Source of the DNA: Rhodospirillales bacterium | Lineage (GTDB): Bacteria; Pseudomonadota; Alphaproteobacteria; Reyranellales; Reyranellaceae | Direction of reading: 5' to 3' | Length of the DNA: 59,259 nt | NCBI GenBank assembly: GCA_016185145.1 | Contig: JACPOB010000150.1 | Span: 1-59,259 of the forward strand | In this document: piece after piece, positions 8,123 to 16,980 of the stretch | Numbering within the stretch: position 1 is the stretch's first letter | Layout of the letters: every line of letters begins with the position of its first letter | Notes under the pieces: generated by a model | The model's input: only the letters and a program-made list of their open reading frames with translations | What the model was told of the DNA's origin: nothing | Database searches by the model: none | Program-made: the position numbers and the translations under genes

Positions 8123-9361
8123 TCAGGCGAGCTCGTTCTTGTAGATCTCGCCGGCCTTCATGATGAGCTTGAGGTTTCGCTGCGGGTGCAGCAGCACGTC
8201 GACGTCCGCCAGCGGATCGCCCTCGACCACCAGCAGGTCGGCATGGGCGCCCTCGGCGATGACGCCCAGCATGCCCTTCTCCATCAGCAGCTCGGCATTG
8301 ACCGCCGTCGCCGAGTGCAGGATATCCGCCGGCCTGTCGAGGTCGCGGCGCATCTCGAACTCGCGGAGCTGGCACTTCTGCGCCTCCGGCCCCCACAGGT
8401 CGGTGCCGAAGCCGATCGGCACCTTGTGCTTGCGCGCCCAGCCATAGACCTGCCGGCCGCGCTCGATGGTGCGCTCGAGATTGCCGACGATGGTCGGCGA
8501 CAGGTGCTCGTGGCCCGCACTTTCGATCCGCTGCACCAGGGAAATGAACGTCGGCACGTAGAACGCGCGGTGCTCGGCCATCATCGCCACGGTCTCTTCG
8601 CTCACGAAATTGGCATGCTCGATCGACCGCACGCCCGCCTCCAGGCAGCGCCGCACGCCCTCGTCGGTATAGACGTGCGCCATCACGTAGGTGCCGCGCG
8701 CCGCCGCTTCCTCGACCGCCGCCCGCAGCTCCGCCGGCGTGAACTCGTAGCGCGTCGCATGGCCCTCGGCGGGAAACACCACGCCGCCCGAGGCGAACAG
8801 CTTTATCTGCGTGGCGCCGCGGCGCAGTTCTTCGCGCGCGGCCTTGCGGACCGCATCGGCGCCGTCGGTGATCACCGACATGATCGAAAACGGCCCGACA
8901 TGGCCGCAGGGATCGGTCTCCTCGTCGGGCGTGCGGAAGTCGGCGCCGCCGCCGGTCTGGGTCAGCGCCCGGCCGGAGTAATAGAGCCGCGGCCCGATGA
9001 TCCGGCCCTCTGCCAGCAGCCGGGCGGTGGCATGGTCGGCGCCGCCCGCCTCGCGGATGGTGGTGTAGCCGTCCATCAGGCAGTTGCGCAGGTAGTTGGC
9101 CGAGGCGATGGCGATGTCGGCCGCCGGATTGGCGATGTTCTTGGGCGTGAGCGACAGGCCGGTGATGTGGGCATGGGCGTCGATGAGGCCCGGCATCAGG
9201 GTGCGGCCTCCGACATCGACGACCTTGGCGCCGCCCGCGGCAATCGCCGACCCCGACACCTTGGCAATGCGCCCGTCCTGCACCAGCACGTTGAAGCCCT
9301 GCTGCAGATCGGCGAAGCCGTCGACGACGATATGGGCGTTGGTGAAAAGCGTCTGCGGCAT
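8123..9361 (-). CDS. Metal-dependent amidohydrolase, imidazolonepropionase-like
   Basis: 412 residues. A small N-terminal beta-domain (FTNAHIVVDG) is followed by the metal-binding barrel: H63 and H65 in IDAHAHITG, the bridging lysine K187 in TQIKLFASGG, H229 in VMAHVYTD, H249 in IEHANF, and catalytic D321 in GFGTDLWG. The C-terminal beta-domain (AEGAHADLLVVEGDPLADVD) is typical of the imidazolonepropionase / Xaa-Pro-dipeptidase-like branch of the superfamily. It hydrolyses a cyclic amide, lactone or dipeptide that cannot be named from sequence. It is a lone gene, divergent from the crotonase. Confidence 0.9.
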   Translation of the reverse strand: MPQTLFTNAHIVVDGFADLQQGFNVLVQDGRIAKVSGSAIAAGGAKVVDVGGRTLMPGLIDAHAHITGLSLTPKNIANPAADIAIASANYLRNCLMDGYTTIREAGGADHATARLLAEGRIIGPRLYYSGRALTQTGGGADFRTPDEETDPCGHVGPFSIMSVITDGADAVRKAAREELRRGATQIKLFASGGVVFPAEGHATRYEFTPAELRAAVEEAAARGTYVMAHVYTDEGVRRCLEAGVRSIEHANFVSEETVAMMAEHRAFYVPTFISLVQRIESAGHEHLSPTIVGNLERTIERGRQVYGWARKHKVPIGFGTDLWGPEAQKCQLREFEMRRDLDRPADILHSATAVNAELLMEKGMLGVIAEGAHADLLVVEGDPLADVDVLLHPQRNLKLIMKAGEIYKNELA

Positions 9362-9410
9362 GGGCCAAGCCTAGCAGAAGCGGCTATCGTGCGGCACCCG
9401 AGGAGGAAGA

Positions 9411-10181
9411 ATGGAATTCGCCAACCTGGACTACGCCGTCGTCGACCGCGTGGCCGAGATCACCATGCGCCGCGAGCCGGTGAACGCCATCAATCATGCG
9501 CTGATCGAGGACATCAACAACGCCTACCGCAAGGCCAAGGCCGATCCCGAGGTGCGGGCCGTCATCCTCACCAGCGCCTTCGAGCGTTCGTTCAGCGCCG
9601 GCATGGACCTTGCGATGATCCGCAACAGGCGCGGGCTCGACCTGCGGCGCTACCTGGAGAAGCTCTACTTCGAGATGCACGACCTGCAGTACCGCCTGGG
9701 CAAGCCGACCATCGCCGCCCTGACCGGCCCGGCGCGCGCCGCCGGCGTGACGCTCGCGGTCTCGTGCGACGTGCTGATCGCCGCCGACACGGCAAGCCTC
9801 GGCTATCCGGAGATCCTGGTCGGCGTGATCCCGGCCATGCACTTCGTCCACCTGCCGCGCCAGATCGGCCGCCACAAGGCCTTCGAGCTGCTGTTCAGCG
9901 GCAAGCCGGTGTCGGCCGAGGAGGCGTGCGCCATGGGGCTGGTCAACAAGGTCGTGCCTGCCGCCGAGGTGAAGGAGGAAGCGCGCCGCATGGCCCGCGA
10001 CTTCGCCGCCAAGTCGCCGCTGGTCATGCAGCTCGCGCGCGATTCCTTCATGCGCGCCAATGATTTCGAGTATCGCCGCGCCATCGAGAACGTGGTCGAG
10101 ACGATCTGCAACATCATAGAGACCGATGACGCGCAGGAAGGCCTCAACGCCTTCAACGAGAAGCGCCCGCCGAACTGGTGA
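9411..10181 (+). CDS. Enoyl-CoA hydratase/isomerase (crotonase) family protein
   Basis: 256 residues, preceded by AGGAGGAAG, a strong ribosome site. The crotonase fold is shown by the oxyanion-hole segment RSFSAGMDLAMI, the glycine-rich TGPARAAGVTLAVSCDVLIA, and YPEILVGVIPAMHFVHLPRQ. The usual catalytic Glu in the GxxxGGG(x)E loop is not evident (ARAAGVTLAV), so this may be an isomerase, a hydrolase or a non-canonical hydratase. Three bases separate it from queC, so the two are probably cotranscribed, although no pathway link is obvious. Confidence 0.9.
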   Translation: MEFANLDYAVVDRVAEITMRREPVNAINHALIEDINNAYRKAKADPEVRAVILTSAFERSFSAGMDLAMIRNRRGLDLRRYLEKLYFEMHDLQYRLGKPTIAALTGPARAAGVTLAVSCDVLIAADTASLGYPEILVGVIPAMHFVHLPRQIGRHKAFELLFSGKPVSAEEACAMGLVNKVVPAAEVKEEARRMARDFAAKSPLVMQLARDSFMRANDFEYRRAIENVVETICNIIETDDAQEGLNAFNEKRPPNW

Positions 10182-10184
10182 CCG

Positions 10185-10898
10185 ATGACCCTCGATCCTT
10201 CCTCCGCGCTGGTCCTGTTCTCAGGCGGCCAGGACTCCACGACCTGCCTCGCCTGGGCGCTGTCACGCTACCAGCGGGTCGAGACCATCGGCTTCTCCTA
10301 TGGCCAACGGCACGCCGTCGAGATGGAGGTGCGCGAGCCGGTGCGTCGCGCCATCGCCAAGCTGTCCGACGACTGGCGGCAGAGGCTCGGCCCCGACCGC
10401 GTCGTGTCGCTGGACGTGCTGGGCTCGGTCAGCCAGAGCGCGCTCACGGCGGACCTGCCGATGGGCACGCGGCCCGACGGGCTGCCCGCCACCTTCGTGC
10501 CCGGGCGCAACCTCGTCTTCCTGACCTTTGCCACGATCGTCGCCTATCAGCGTGGGCTGAAGCACGTCGTCGCCGGCGTCTGCGAGACGGATTTCTCAGG
10601 CTATCCGGATTGCCGCGACGACACGGTCAAGGCGCTGCAGGTCGCCATCAACCTCGGCATGGAAGCGCGGCTGGTGCTGGAAACGCCGCTGATGTGGATC
10701 GACAAGGCCGATACCTGGCGGCTGGCGGACCAACTCGGGGGGCGGACGCTGGTCGACCTCATCGTCGAGGAGACCCACACCTGCTACCTGGGTGACCGCA
10801 CGCACCGTCATGACTGGGGCCTGGGATGTGGCACCTGTGACGCCTGCCGCCTGCGCGCCAACGGCTGGAGCCGGTATCAGGCCCGGCTTCCCCCTTGA
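10185..10898 (+). CDS. queC: 7-cyano-7-deazaguanine synthase QueC
   Basis: 237 residues, the normal length. The PP-loop ATP pyrophosphatase motif SGGQDSTT is at 13-20. The C-terminal zinc site appears as CYLGDRTHRHDWGLGCGTCD plus ACRLR, giving the expected four cysteines. QueC converts 7-carboxy-7-deazaguanine and ammonia to preQ0 with ATP, in queuosine biosynthesis. Other que genes (queD, queE) are not in this window. The gene follows the crotonase with a three-base gap. Confidence 0.96.
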   Translation: MTLDPSSALVLFSGGQDSTTCLAWALSRYQRVETIGFSYGQRHAVEMEVREPVRRAIAKLSDDWRQRLGPDRVVSLDVLGSVSQSALTADLPMGTRPDGLPATFVPGRNLVFLTFATIVAYQRGLKHVVAGVCETDFSGYPDCRDDTVKALQVAINLGMEARLVLETPLMWIDKADTWRLADQLGGRTLVDLIVEETHTCYLGDRTHRHDWGLGCGTCDACRLRANGWSRYQARLPP

Positions 10899-10988
10899 AA
10901 CTCTCCCAGGCGCTCCCAAATCGACCGCCGCGGTCGTCTTCGACGGGCCCGCACATTTGTCTCGGCATGTTGCTCTGCGGAGGACGTG

Positions 10989-11159
10989 ATGATGCAAATT
11001 GGCGATCTGCAACCCCAGCCACCGGCCTCCCCGAAGGCCCCGCCGGCTGATTCTGCCGAAAAAAGCCAGCCAATCCCCAACCCACCGGCGGAAGAGCAGG
11101 AGCCCCTGTTCGTTTCACCGCCACCGCCGCCTTGGCCGCGCGTCTTTCCGGGGCTATAG
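10989..11159 (+). CDS. Small proline-rich protein
   Basis: 56 residues starting MMQIGDLQPQPPASPKAPPA and ending PPPPPWPRVFPGL. The reason to believe it is the strong GGAGG seven bases before the ATG and the clear gene-sized gap after queC. It is unusually rich in Pro and Glu with no hydrophobic segment, so it is probably a disordered cytoplasmic peptide. htpG starts 37 bases after its stop, so the two may share a transcript. No family is recognised. Confidence 0.55.
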   Translation: MMQIGDLQPQPPASPKAPPADSAEKSQPIPNPPAEEQEPLFVSPPPPPWPRVFPGL

Positions 11160-11195
11160 GCGGTCCGCCCAGACGAACCCAATGGACGGACGCGG

Positions 11196-13073
11196 ATGAA
11201 CGCAGACGCAGGCACACAATCACATCAGTTCCAGGCGGAGGTCGCCGAGCTTCTCAGCTTGATGGTCCACTCGGTCTATTCCGAGACCGACGTCTTCCTG
11301 CGCGAGCTGATCTCCAACGCCTCGGACGCCCTGGACAAGCTGCGCTACGAGGCGATCTCCAACCCCGCGCTGCTGGCCGGCGCCGACAAGCTCGCCATTC
11401 AGCTCAAGCCGGATGCGACGGCCAAGACGCTGACCATCGCCGACACTGGCATCGGCATGGATCGCCAGGAGCTCATGGACAATCTCGGCACCGTGGCGCG
11501 CTCGGGCACGAAAGCCTTCCTCAAGGGCCTGCAGGACGCCAAGGACGGGCTCGGCCTGATCGGCCAGTTCGGCGTCGGCTTCTACTCGGCCTTCATGGTG
11601 GCCGACCGCATCACCGTGACCAGCCGGCGCGCCGGCGCATCGGACGCCTGGGTATGGACCTCGGCCGGCGGCGCGGGCTTCGAGGTACGGCCCGCCACCG
11701 AGGAGGAAGCGACGCGCGTGCTGCGCGGCACCGAGATCGTCCTGCACCTGAAGGACGACGCGGCGCGCTACCTGCAGCCGTTCGAGCTCGAACGGGTGAT
11801 CCACACCTACTCCGAGCACATCCTGTTCCCGATCGAGCTCGTGGACGACAAGGGCGAGGCGCGGCAGGTCAATGCCGCCAGCGCGCTGTGGCAGCGGTCG
11901 AAGTCCGAGCTGAAGGCGGAGGACTACACTCAGGCCTATCGCTCGATCGCCATGGCGTTCGACGAGCCCGCGCTCACGCTGCATTACAAGGTCGAAGGCC
12001 GACAGGCCTACGCCGTGCTGCTGTTCGTGCCGACCACGCCGCCCTTCGATCTGGCGGATCCCGGCCGCAAGGGCCGCGTGAAACTCTATGTGCGGCGCGT
12101 CTACATCACCGACGATGCGGAGCTCCTGCCGTCCTGGCTGCGCTTCGTGCGCGGCGTCGTCGACAGCGAGGACTTGCCGCTCAACCTCTCGCGCGAGATG
12201 CTGCAGAACAACCCGCAGGTGACGCAGATCCGCAATGGGCTCACCGGCCGGGTGATCGGCGAGCTGGAGAGCTGCGCGACCAGGGAACCCGAGACCTGGA
12301 CGAAGATCTGGAACGCCTTCGGTGCGGTCCTCAAGGAAGGCCTGTACGAGGACCATGAACGACACAGCCAGCTTCTCGCCCTGGCGCGCTTCGCCACCAC
12401 GGCCGGCGACAGCCCACGGTCGCTCAAGGACTACGTCGCCGATCTCAAGCCCAACCAGACCGAGATCTACTATCTCGTGGGCGAGAGCGCCGAGCGCCTG
12501 AAGTCCAATCCCAAGCTCGAGGCGGCGCGCGCCCGCGGCGTCGAGGTGTTGCTGCTGACCGATGCGATCGATGCCTTCTGGACAGCCATGCCGCAGGAGT
12601 TCGACGGCAAGCCGCTGCGCTCGCTGAGCCAGGGCGATGTCGACTTCGGCCTGGTCCCGCTGCTCGACGACACGGCCAAGGCCGAGGACAAGGCCTCGAG
12701 CGACGACGATGCGGCCATCCTGAAGGCGGTGAAGGAGGCGCTGGGCGACAAGGTCTCCGACGTGCGCGCTTCGCAGCGCCTGACCGAGAGCGCCGCCTGC
12801 CTGGTCGCCGGCGCCATGGGCCGCGACCGCGAGCTCGAGCGCCTGCTGGCGCGCGCCAACCGCGGCAGCGGCGCCAAGCCGATCCTCGAGCTCAACCTGC
12901 GCCACGACCTCGTGAAGGCGATCGGCGCGGCGCCGAACGACGAGGCGGCCGAGCTCGCCAACCTCCTGCTCGACCAGGCGCACATCCTCGACGGCGAGGT
13001 GCCGGCCGATCCGGCGGCCTTCGCCCGCCGCCTCAACGCCTTCGTCGTGCGCGGGCTGGGCAAGAGCTCATAG
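11196..13073 (+). CDS. htpG: Molecular chaperone HtpG (Hsp90)
   Basis: 625 residues, full length. The GHKL ATPase domain is intact: HSVYSETDVFLRELISNASD (with the ATP-site Glu and Asn), LTIADTGIGMDRQEL, GTVARSGTKAFL and GLIGQFGVGFYSAFMVAD. The middle domain contains the arginine-bearing LPLNLSREMLQNNP, and the C-terminal dimerisation domain ends near NAFVVRGLGKSS. It is an ATP-driven cytosolic chaperone in heat and oxidative stress. The stop codon is immediately followed by palindromic repeat A, which probably also serves as terminator. No CIRCE or sigma-32-like promoter was identified upstream. Confidence 0.98.
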   Translation: MNADAGTQSHQFQAEVAELLSLMVHSVYSETDVFLRELISNASDALDKLRYEAISNPALLAGADKLAIQLKPDATAKTLTIADTGIGMDRQELMDNLGTVARSGTKAFLKGLQDAKDGLGLIGQFGVGFYSAFMVADRITVTSRRAGASDAWVWTSAGGAGFEVRPATEEEATRVLRGTEIVLHLKDDAARYLQPFELERVIHTYSEHILFPIELVDDKGEARQVNAASALWQRSKSELKAEDYTQAYRSIAMAFDEPALTLHYKVEGRQAYAVLLFVPTTPPFDLADPGRKGRVKLYVRRVYITDDAELLPSWLRFVRGVVDSEDLPLNLSREMLQNNPQVTQIRNGLTGRVIGELESCATREPETWTKIWNAFGAVLKEGLYEDHERHSQLLALARFATTAGDSPRSLKDYVADLKPNQTEIYYLVGESAERLKSNPKLEAARARGVEVLLLTDAIDAFWTAMPQEFDGKPLRSLSQGDVDFGLVPLLDDTAKAEDKASSDDDAAILKAVKEALGDKVSDVRASQRLTESAACLVAGAMGRDRELERLLARANRGSGAKPILELNLRHDLVKAIGAAPNDEAAELANLLLDQAHILDGEVPADPAAFARRLNAFVVRGLGKSS

Positions 13074-13074
13074 T

Positions 13075-13141
13075 CTTCCGGACCGCGAGCCTCCGGCTCG
13101 CTCATGATTCATGAGCGAGCCGGAGGCTCGCGGTCCGGAAG
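13075..13141. repeat. Palindromic intergenic repeat, family A, copy 3
   Basis: The same 67-bp perfect palindrome as at 8044-8110, starting one base after the htpG stop codon and ending two bases before the stop of the convergent GH13 gene. It fills the whole intergenic space, so it is placed to terminate both genes. Confidence 0.95.
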
Positions 13142-13142
13142 A

Positions 13143-14735
13143 TCATGATAACTGGACCACGACGCCCTCGTTGTCGCGCAGGGCCAACGCATCGGCGACG
13201 GCCTCGCCGTTACGATCGCCATGGGTGGAGAGGATGAGGCGGCCGCGGACGTCGCCCTTGGCCAGGTCGACCTCGATGGGCTCGGCGCCGAGATTGAGCG
13301 CCACGACGAAGCGCTCGCGGCCGAGCGCGCGCTGGTAGAGCAGCAGGTCGCCGGCGGCGGCCATCGGCCGATAGTCGCCCAGCGCGAGGGCCGGATGAGC
13401 GCGGCGCAGCGCGATGAGCCGCTTGTGCAGAGTGAAGATCGAGGTGCGGTCGGCGCGCTGGTTCTCGACATTGAGCTGGCGATGATCATGGCCCAGCGGC
13501 AGCCAGGGCTCCCCCGTGGTGAAGCCCGCCTTGTCCGACGCGTCCCATTGCATGGGCGTGCGACAGCCGTCGCGACCCAGCCCCAATCCGGGAACGTTCA
13601 GCTCGTAAGGATCGCGCACGCGGTTCGGCGGAACCTTGACCTGCCGCATGCCGATCTCGTCGCCGTAATAGAGCGTCGGCATGCCGCGCAAGGTCAGCAG
13701 CAGCATGGCCGCCACCTTGGCCTGGGCGTCGCCGACCCGTGAGGCGATGCGCGGCTTGTCGTGGTTGCCCAGCACCCAGTTCGGCCAGGCGCCGTCGGGC
13801 AAGGCCGCCTCATAACGGTCGATCAGGCCGGCGAGATGCCGCGCCTTCCACGGCGCGCCGAGGAGAGCGAAGTTGAACGGCAGGTGCAGGCCGCCGAGGT
13901 CGCGGCCGTAGTAGGCCACCAGCTTCTCGAACGGCAGGTTGAGCTCGCCGATCAGCAAACGATCGGGAAACGCGTCGATCACGCCGCGCAGTCCGGCGAT
14001 GACGTCGTGGGCCTCCGGCCGATCGGCCGTGTAGAGCGGCAACACGGCCGTGTCCGGCGGATCGCCGTCGCGATAGGCGGGATTGGCCGGGTTGTCGCGA
14101 AACGCCTCGTCCTTGATCAGATGGCGGATGGCGTCGGCGCGAAACCCGTCGACGCCGCGCTTCAGCCAGAAGCGCACGACCTCGTGCATGGCCTCGCGCA
14201 TCTCGCGATTGCGCCAGTTGAGGTCGGGCTGCGAGGCGAGGAAGGTGTGGAGGTAGTACTGGCCGCTCGCGGCATCGAATTCCCACGCTCCGCCACCGAA
14301 CTCCGACAGCCAGTTGTTGGGCGGCCCGCCGCCGGGCGCCGCATCGCGCCAGATGTACCAGTCGCGTTTGGCCGCGCCCAGCGCGGCGCGGCTTTCCTGG
14401 AACCAGGGATGCTGGTCGGAGGTGTGGTTGGCCACCAGGTCGAGGATGACCTTGAGCCCGCGCGCGTGGGCGTCGGCCAGCAGGCCATCGAAGTCGGCCA
14501 GGGTGCCGAACAGCGGATCGATGTCGCAATAGTCAGCGACGTCATAGCCGAAGTCGGCCATCGGCGAAGGGAAGACCGGCGACAGCCACAGCGCATCGAC
14601 GCCCAGATCGACCAGGTGGTCGAGCCGCCGGCGGATGCCCGCGAGGTCGCCCACGCCGTCGCCATCGCCGTCCTGAAAGGAGCGCGGGTAGATCTGGTAA
14701 AGGACGGCGCGGCGCCACCAGGCAGGATCGGCCAT
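13143..14735 (-). CDS. GH13 alpha-glucosidase / alpha-amylase family enzyme
   Basis: 530 residues, cytoplasmic (no signal). The four GH13 conserved regions are present: ILDLVANHTS (99-106), GFRADAIRH with nucleophile D201, LIGELNLPFE with acid/base E264, and VLGNHDKPR with D326. QDGDGDGVGDLAGI near 21 is typical of the oligo-1,6-glucosidase / alpha-glucosidase subgroup rather than endo-amylases. Expected to hydrolyse or transfer terminal alpha-glucosyl units of oligosaccharides. It is the last gene of an operon with a debranching-type enzyme and a GT4, 24 bases after the former. Confidence 0.94.
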   Translation of the reverse strand: MADPAWWRRAVLYQIYPRSFQDGDGDGVGDLAGIRRRLDHLVDLGVDALWLSPVFPSPMADFGYDVADYCDIDPLFGTLADFDGLLADAHARGLKVILDLVANHTSDQHPWFQESRAALGAAKRDWYIWRDAAPGGGPPNNWLSEFGGGAWEFDAASGQYYLHTFLASQPDLNWRNREMREAMHEVVRFWLKRGVDGFRADAIRHLIKDEAFRDNPANPAYRDGDPPDTAVLPLYTADRPEAHDVIAGLRGVIDAFPDRLLIGELNLPFEKLVAYYGRDLGGLHLPFNFALLGAPWKARHLAGLIDRYEAALPDGAWPNWVLGNHDKPRIASRVGDAQAKVAAMLLLTLRGMPTLYYGDEIGMRQVKVPPNRVRDPYELNVPGLGLGRDGCRTPMQWDASDKAGFTTGEPWLPLGHDHRQLNVENQRADRTSIFTLHKRLIALRRAHPALALGDYRPMAAAGDLLLYQRALGRERFVVALNLGAEPIEVDLAKGDVRGRLILSTHGDRNGEAVADALALRDNEGVVVQLS

Positions 14736-14759
14736 GTTCGGCGTCCGTCCGCCCGTGCC

Positions 14760-16967
14760 TCAGGAAAGGTCGACGCCCAGCCGGCCGCGGCGGCCCAGGA
14801 CTTCGATCGAGACATCCTGCCCGCGGCGATGCAAAGCCACGTCGACCGCCGCATCGCCGAGCGACAGGCGACGCAGCGTCACGTCATCGACGAAATCGGG
14901 CAAGAGCGGCTTGTCGAGCGCCACCGAGCCGCGCGTCGTGTCGAAGCGCAACCCGAGGCAGGATTGCACCAGCGACAGCGGCGTCGCCGCGGCCCAGGCC
15001 TGTGGCGAGCAGGCGACGGGATAGAAGGTCGGACCATGGCCGCGCTCGCGCGGAAAGCCGCAGAAGAGTTCGGGCAGGCGGCGCAGGTCGATGTAGGCCG
15101 AGGCCGCGAACAGCCCGCCGAACAGGCGCGCCGCCTCGCGCCGGAAACCGTAGCGCGCGAAGCCCGCGGCGATCAGGGCATTGTCGTGCGGCCATACCGA
15201 GCCGTTGTGGTAGCTCATGGGATTGTAGCGCGCCTCGCCGACGGCGACCGTGCGCACGCCCCAACCGGAGAAGAAGGCGTTTGACGTCAGCGTCTTCACC
15301 ACCGCCTCGGCGCGCTCGGGCCGGGCGATGCCGCTGAACAGCGCATGGCCGGCGTTGGAGGCGCGCACGCGGCAAGGCCGCTTGTCGCCGTCGAGGGCGA
15401 GCACGTAGGTGCCGAGCGCCTTGTCGAAGAAGGCGTGATCGAAGCGCTGCTGCAGACGCCTGGCGCGCTCGGCGTAGCCGTCGGCACCATCGTCGTCGCC
15501 CAGCCGGCGCGCGATCTGCGCGGCGGCCTGCCAGGCCCCGAAGGCGTAGGCCTGCACTTCGACCAGGGCGACCGGTCCGTGCGCCAGCGTCCCGTCGGCG
15601 TGGAAGATCGAATCGTGGCTGTCCTTCCAGCCCTGGTTGATCAGGCCGGTGTCGCGCCGCCGTCCGTACTCGATGAAGCCGTCGCCGTCGCGATCGCCCG
15701 ACTCGTCCATCCACTTGAGCGCCGCCAGGATGTTCGGCCACAGCCGGCGCACGGTCTCGATGTCGTCCGTTCGCTCGAGATAGGCGCCGGCCAGCATGAC
15801 GAACAGCGGTGTGGAATCGACGCTGCCGTAGTAGTGCCGGAACGGCACCTCGCCCAGGAGCGCCATCTCGCCCTGTCGCATCTCGTGCAGGATCTTGCCG
15901 GGCTCGGCGTCGTCCGCCTCGTCGGTGGTCACCGCCTGATGGCGCGCCAGGTGACGAAGCACGCCGCAGGCGATCGCCGGGTCGAGCCATAGCGTCTGCA
16001 TGGCTGTGATCAATGCATCGCGGCCGAACACCGTGCTGAACCACGGAATGCCGGCATAGGGATAGGGACCGTCCGGCGTGTCGGTGAGCAGCATGTGGAG
16101 ATCGCAGACCGACCGGCGTATTGCTTCGTTGAAGGTGGTGCTCGAGCTCGTGATCGTCGCGGCGCGTCCGGCCGAGGTGCGGAGCGAGCGCCGCGATCGC
16201 CGCAGCGCCTGCAGGAAGCTCGGCTTGGCCTGGTCTTGCGCGTTCTCCCCGGCGGCGCAATCGATCGTCAGGTCGATGTTGCGCGTCTCGCCGGGCTGCA
16301 GGACGAGATCGAAGAGGGCGCCGTCGACGGTGAGCTTGTCGGGCGGCGTGGCGAAGCTCAGCACTGTGCGGCGCGTCAGGCCGTCGAGGCCGGTATAACT
16401 CAGCGTCACCGCGTGACCGTCCACCGAACCGGGATGACGCAGGCCGTGGCGCTCACGCCTTGTGCCGCGGACCTCGAACAAGTCGGCGAAATCGGCGGCG
16501 AAGGTGAGGCCAAGCCGCAGCCGTTGCGGCGTGCGGCCGAAATGGCGCACCGCCAGCCGTTCGTGGCAGGCCGCCTCCCACAGGAAGCGCATGCGGCGTA
16601 GATGCACCATGTCGTGCTCCAGCACCAACCGTCCCTTCGTGTCGTACAGGTCGGGATTGGTGAGGTCGCAGGTCAGCATGGCGTTGTCGTCGCGCAGCGT
16701 CGAGCTCAGCAGCATCGGCCGCTGGCCGTCGAGCGTGACCAGCAGATGGGAGAGATAGCGCGTGTCGCGATAGTAGAGTCCTTCGGGACTGCCCGGGCCG
16801 GCGACCGCGTCGCCGTTGGGATCGAACACGCCGAAGCTGTCGCCGTGCTTCAGCGTGCGCGGCCGGCGTTCCTGCAGCGAGGTGGCGGCCGGAATGAAGA
16901 ACTGCGCCGTCGGCACGCCGGGGCCGGCGGGAGCAGGGGCGTGGGCCACTTGTCCGGCGTTCTTCAT
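14760..16967 (-). CDS. Amylo-alpha-1,6-glucosidase-like glycogen-debranching family protein
   Basis: 735 residues. The N-terminal beta-sandwich (about 30-250) has GDSFGVFDPNGDAVAG and EGLYYRDTRYLSHL, features of the N-terminal glycogen-debranching domain. The (alpha/alpha)6 barrel (about 290-690) includes PYAGIPWFSTVFGRDALITA, INQGWKDSHDSIFHADG and YHNGSVWPHDNALIAAGF, which carry the acidic residues expected of the MGH-type hydrolase clan. Members cleave alpha-1,6 or related glucosidic bonds of storage or compatible-solute glucans. Gene order GT4, this enzyme, GH13 with short gaps implies one pathway for making and trimming an alpha-glucan or glucoside. Confidence 0.9.
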   Translation of the reverse strand: MKNAGQVAHAPAPAGPGVPTAQFFIPAATSLQERRPRTLKHGDSFGVFDPNGDAVAGPGSPEGLYYRDTRYLSHLLVTLDGQRPMLLSSTLRDDNAMLTCDLTNPDLYDTKGRLVLEHDMVHLRRMRFLWEAACHERLAVRHFGRTPQRLRLGLTFAADFADLFEVRGTRRERHGLRHPGSVDGHAVTLSYTGLDGLTRRTVLSFATPPDKLTVDGALFDLVLQPGETRNIDLTIDCAAGENAQDQAKPSFLQALRRSRRSLRTSAGRAATITSSSTTFNEAIRRSVCDLHMLLTDTPDGPYPYAGIPWFSTVFGRDALITAMQTLWLDPAIACGVLRHLARHQAVTTDEADDAEPGKILHEMRQGEMALLGEVPFRHYYGSVDSTPLFVMLAGAYLERTDDIETVRRLWPNILAALKWMDESGDRDGDGFIEYGRRRDTGLINQGWKDSHDSIFHADGTLAHGPVALVEVQAYAFGAWQAAAQIARRLGDDDGADGYAERARRLQQRFDHAFFDKALGTYVLALDGDKRPCRVRASNAGHALFSGIARPERAEAVVKTLTSNAFFSGWGVRTVAVGEARYNPMSYHNGSVWPHDNALIAAGFARYGFRREAARLFGGLFAASAYIDLRRLPELFCGFPRERGHGPTFYPVACSPQAWAAATPLSLVQSCLGLRFDTTRGSVALDKPLLPDFVDDVTLRRLSLGDAAVDVALHRRGQDVSIEVLGRRGRLGVDLS

Positions 16968-16980
16968 GCTGCGTCGTCCT

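Noticed and set aside
8114..10063. 649-codon plus-strand frame across the amidohydrolase and crotonase
   Set aside because: It is antisense to the amidohydrolase and out of frame with the crotonase, both of which have intact catalytic motifs.
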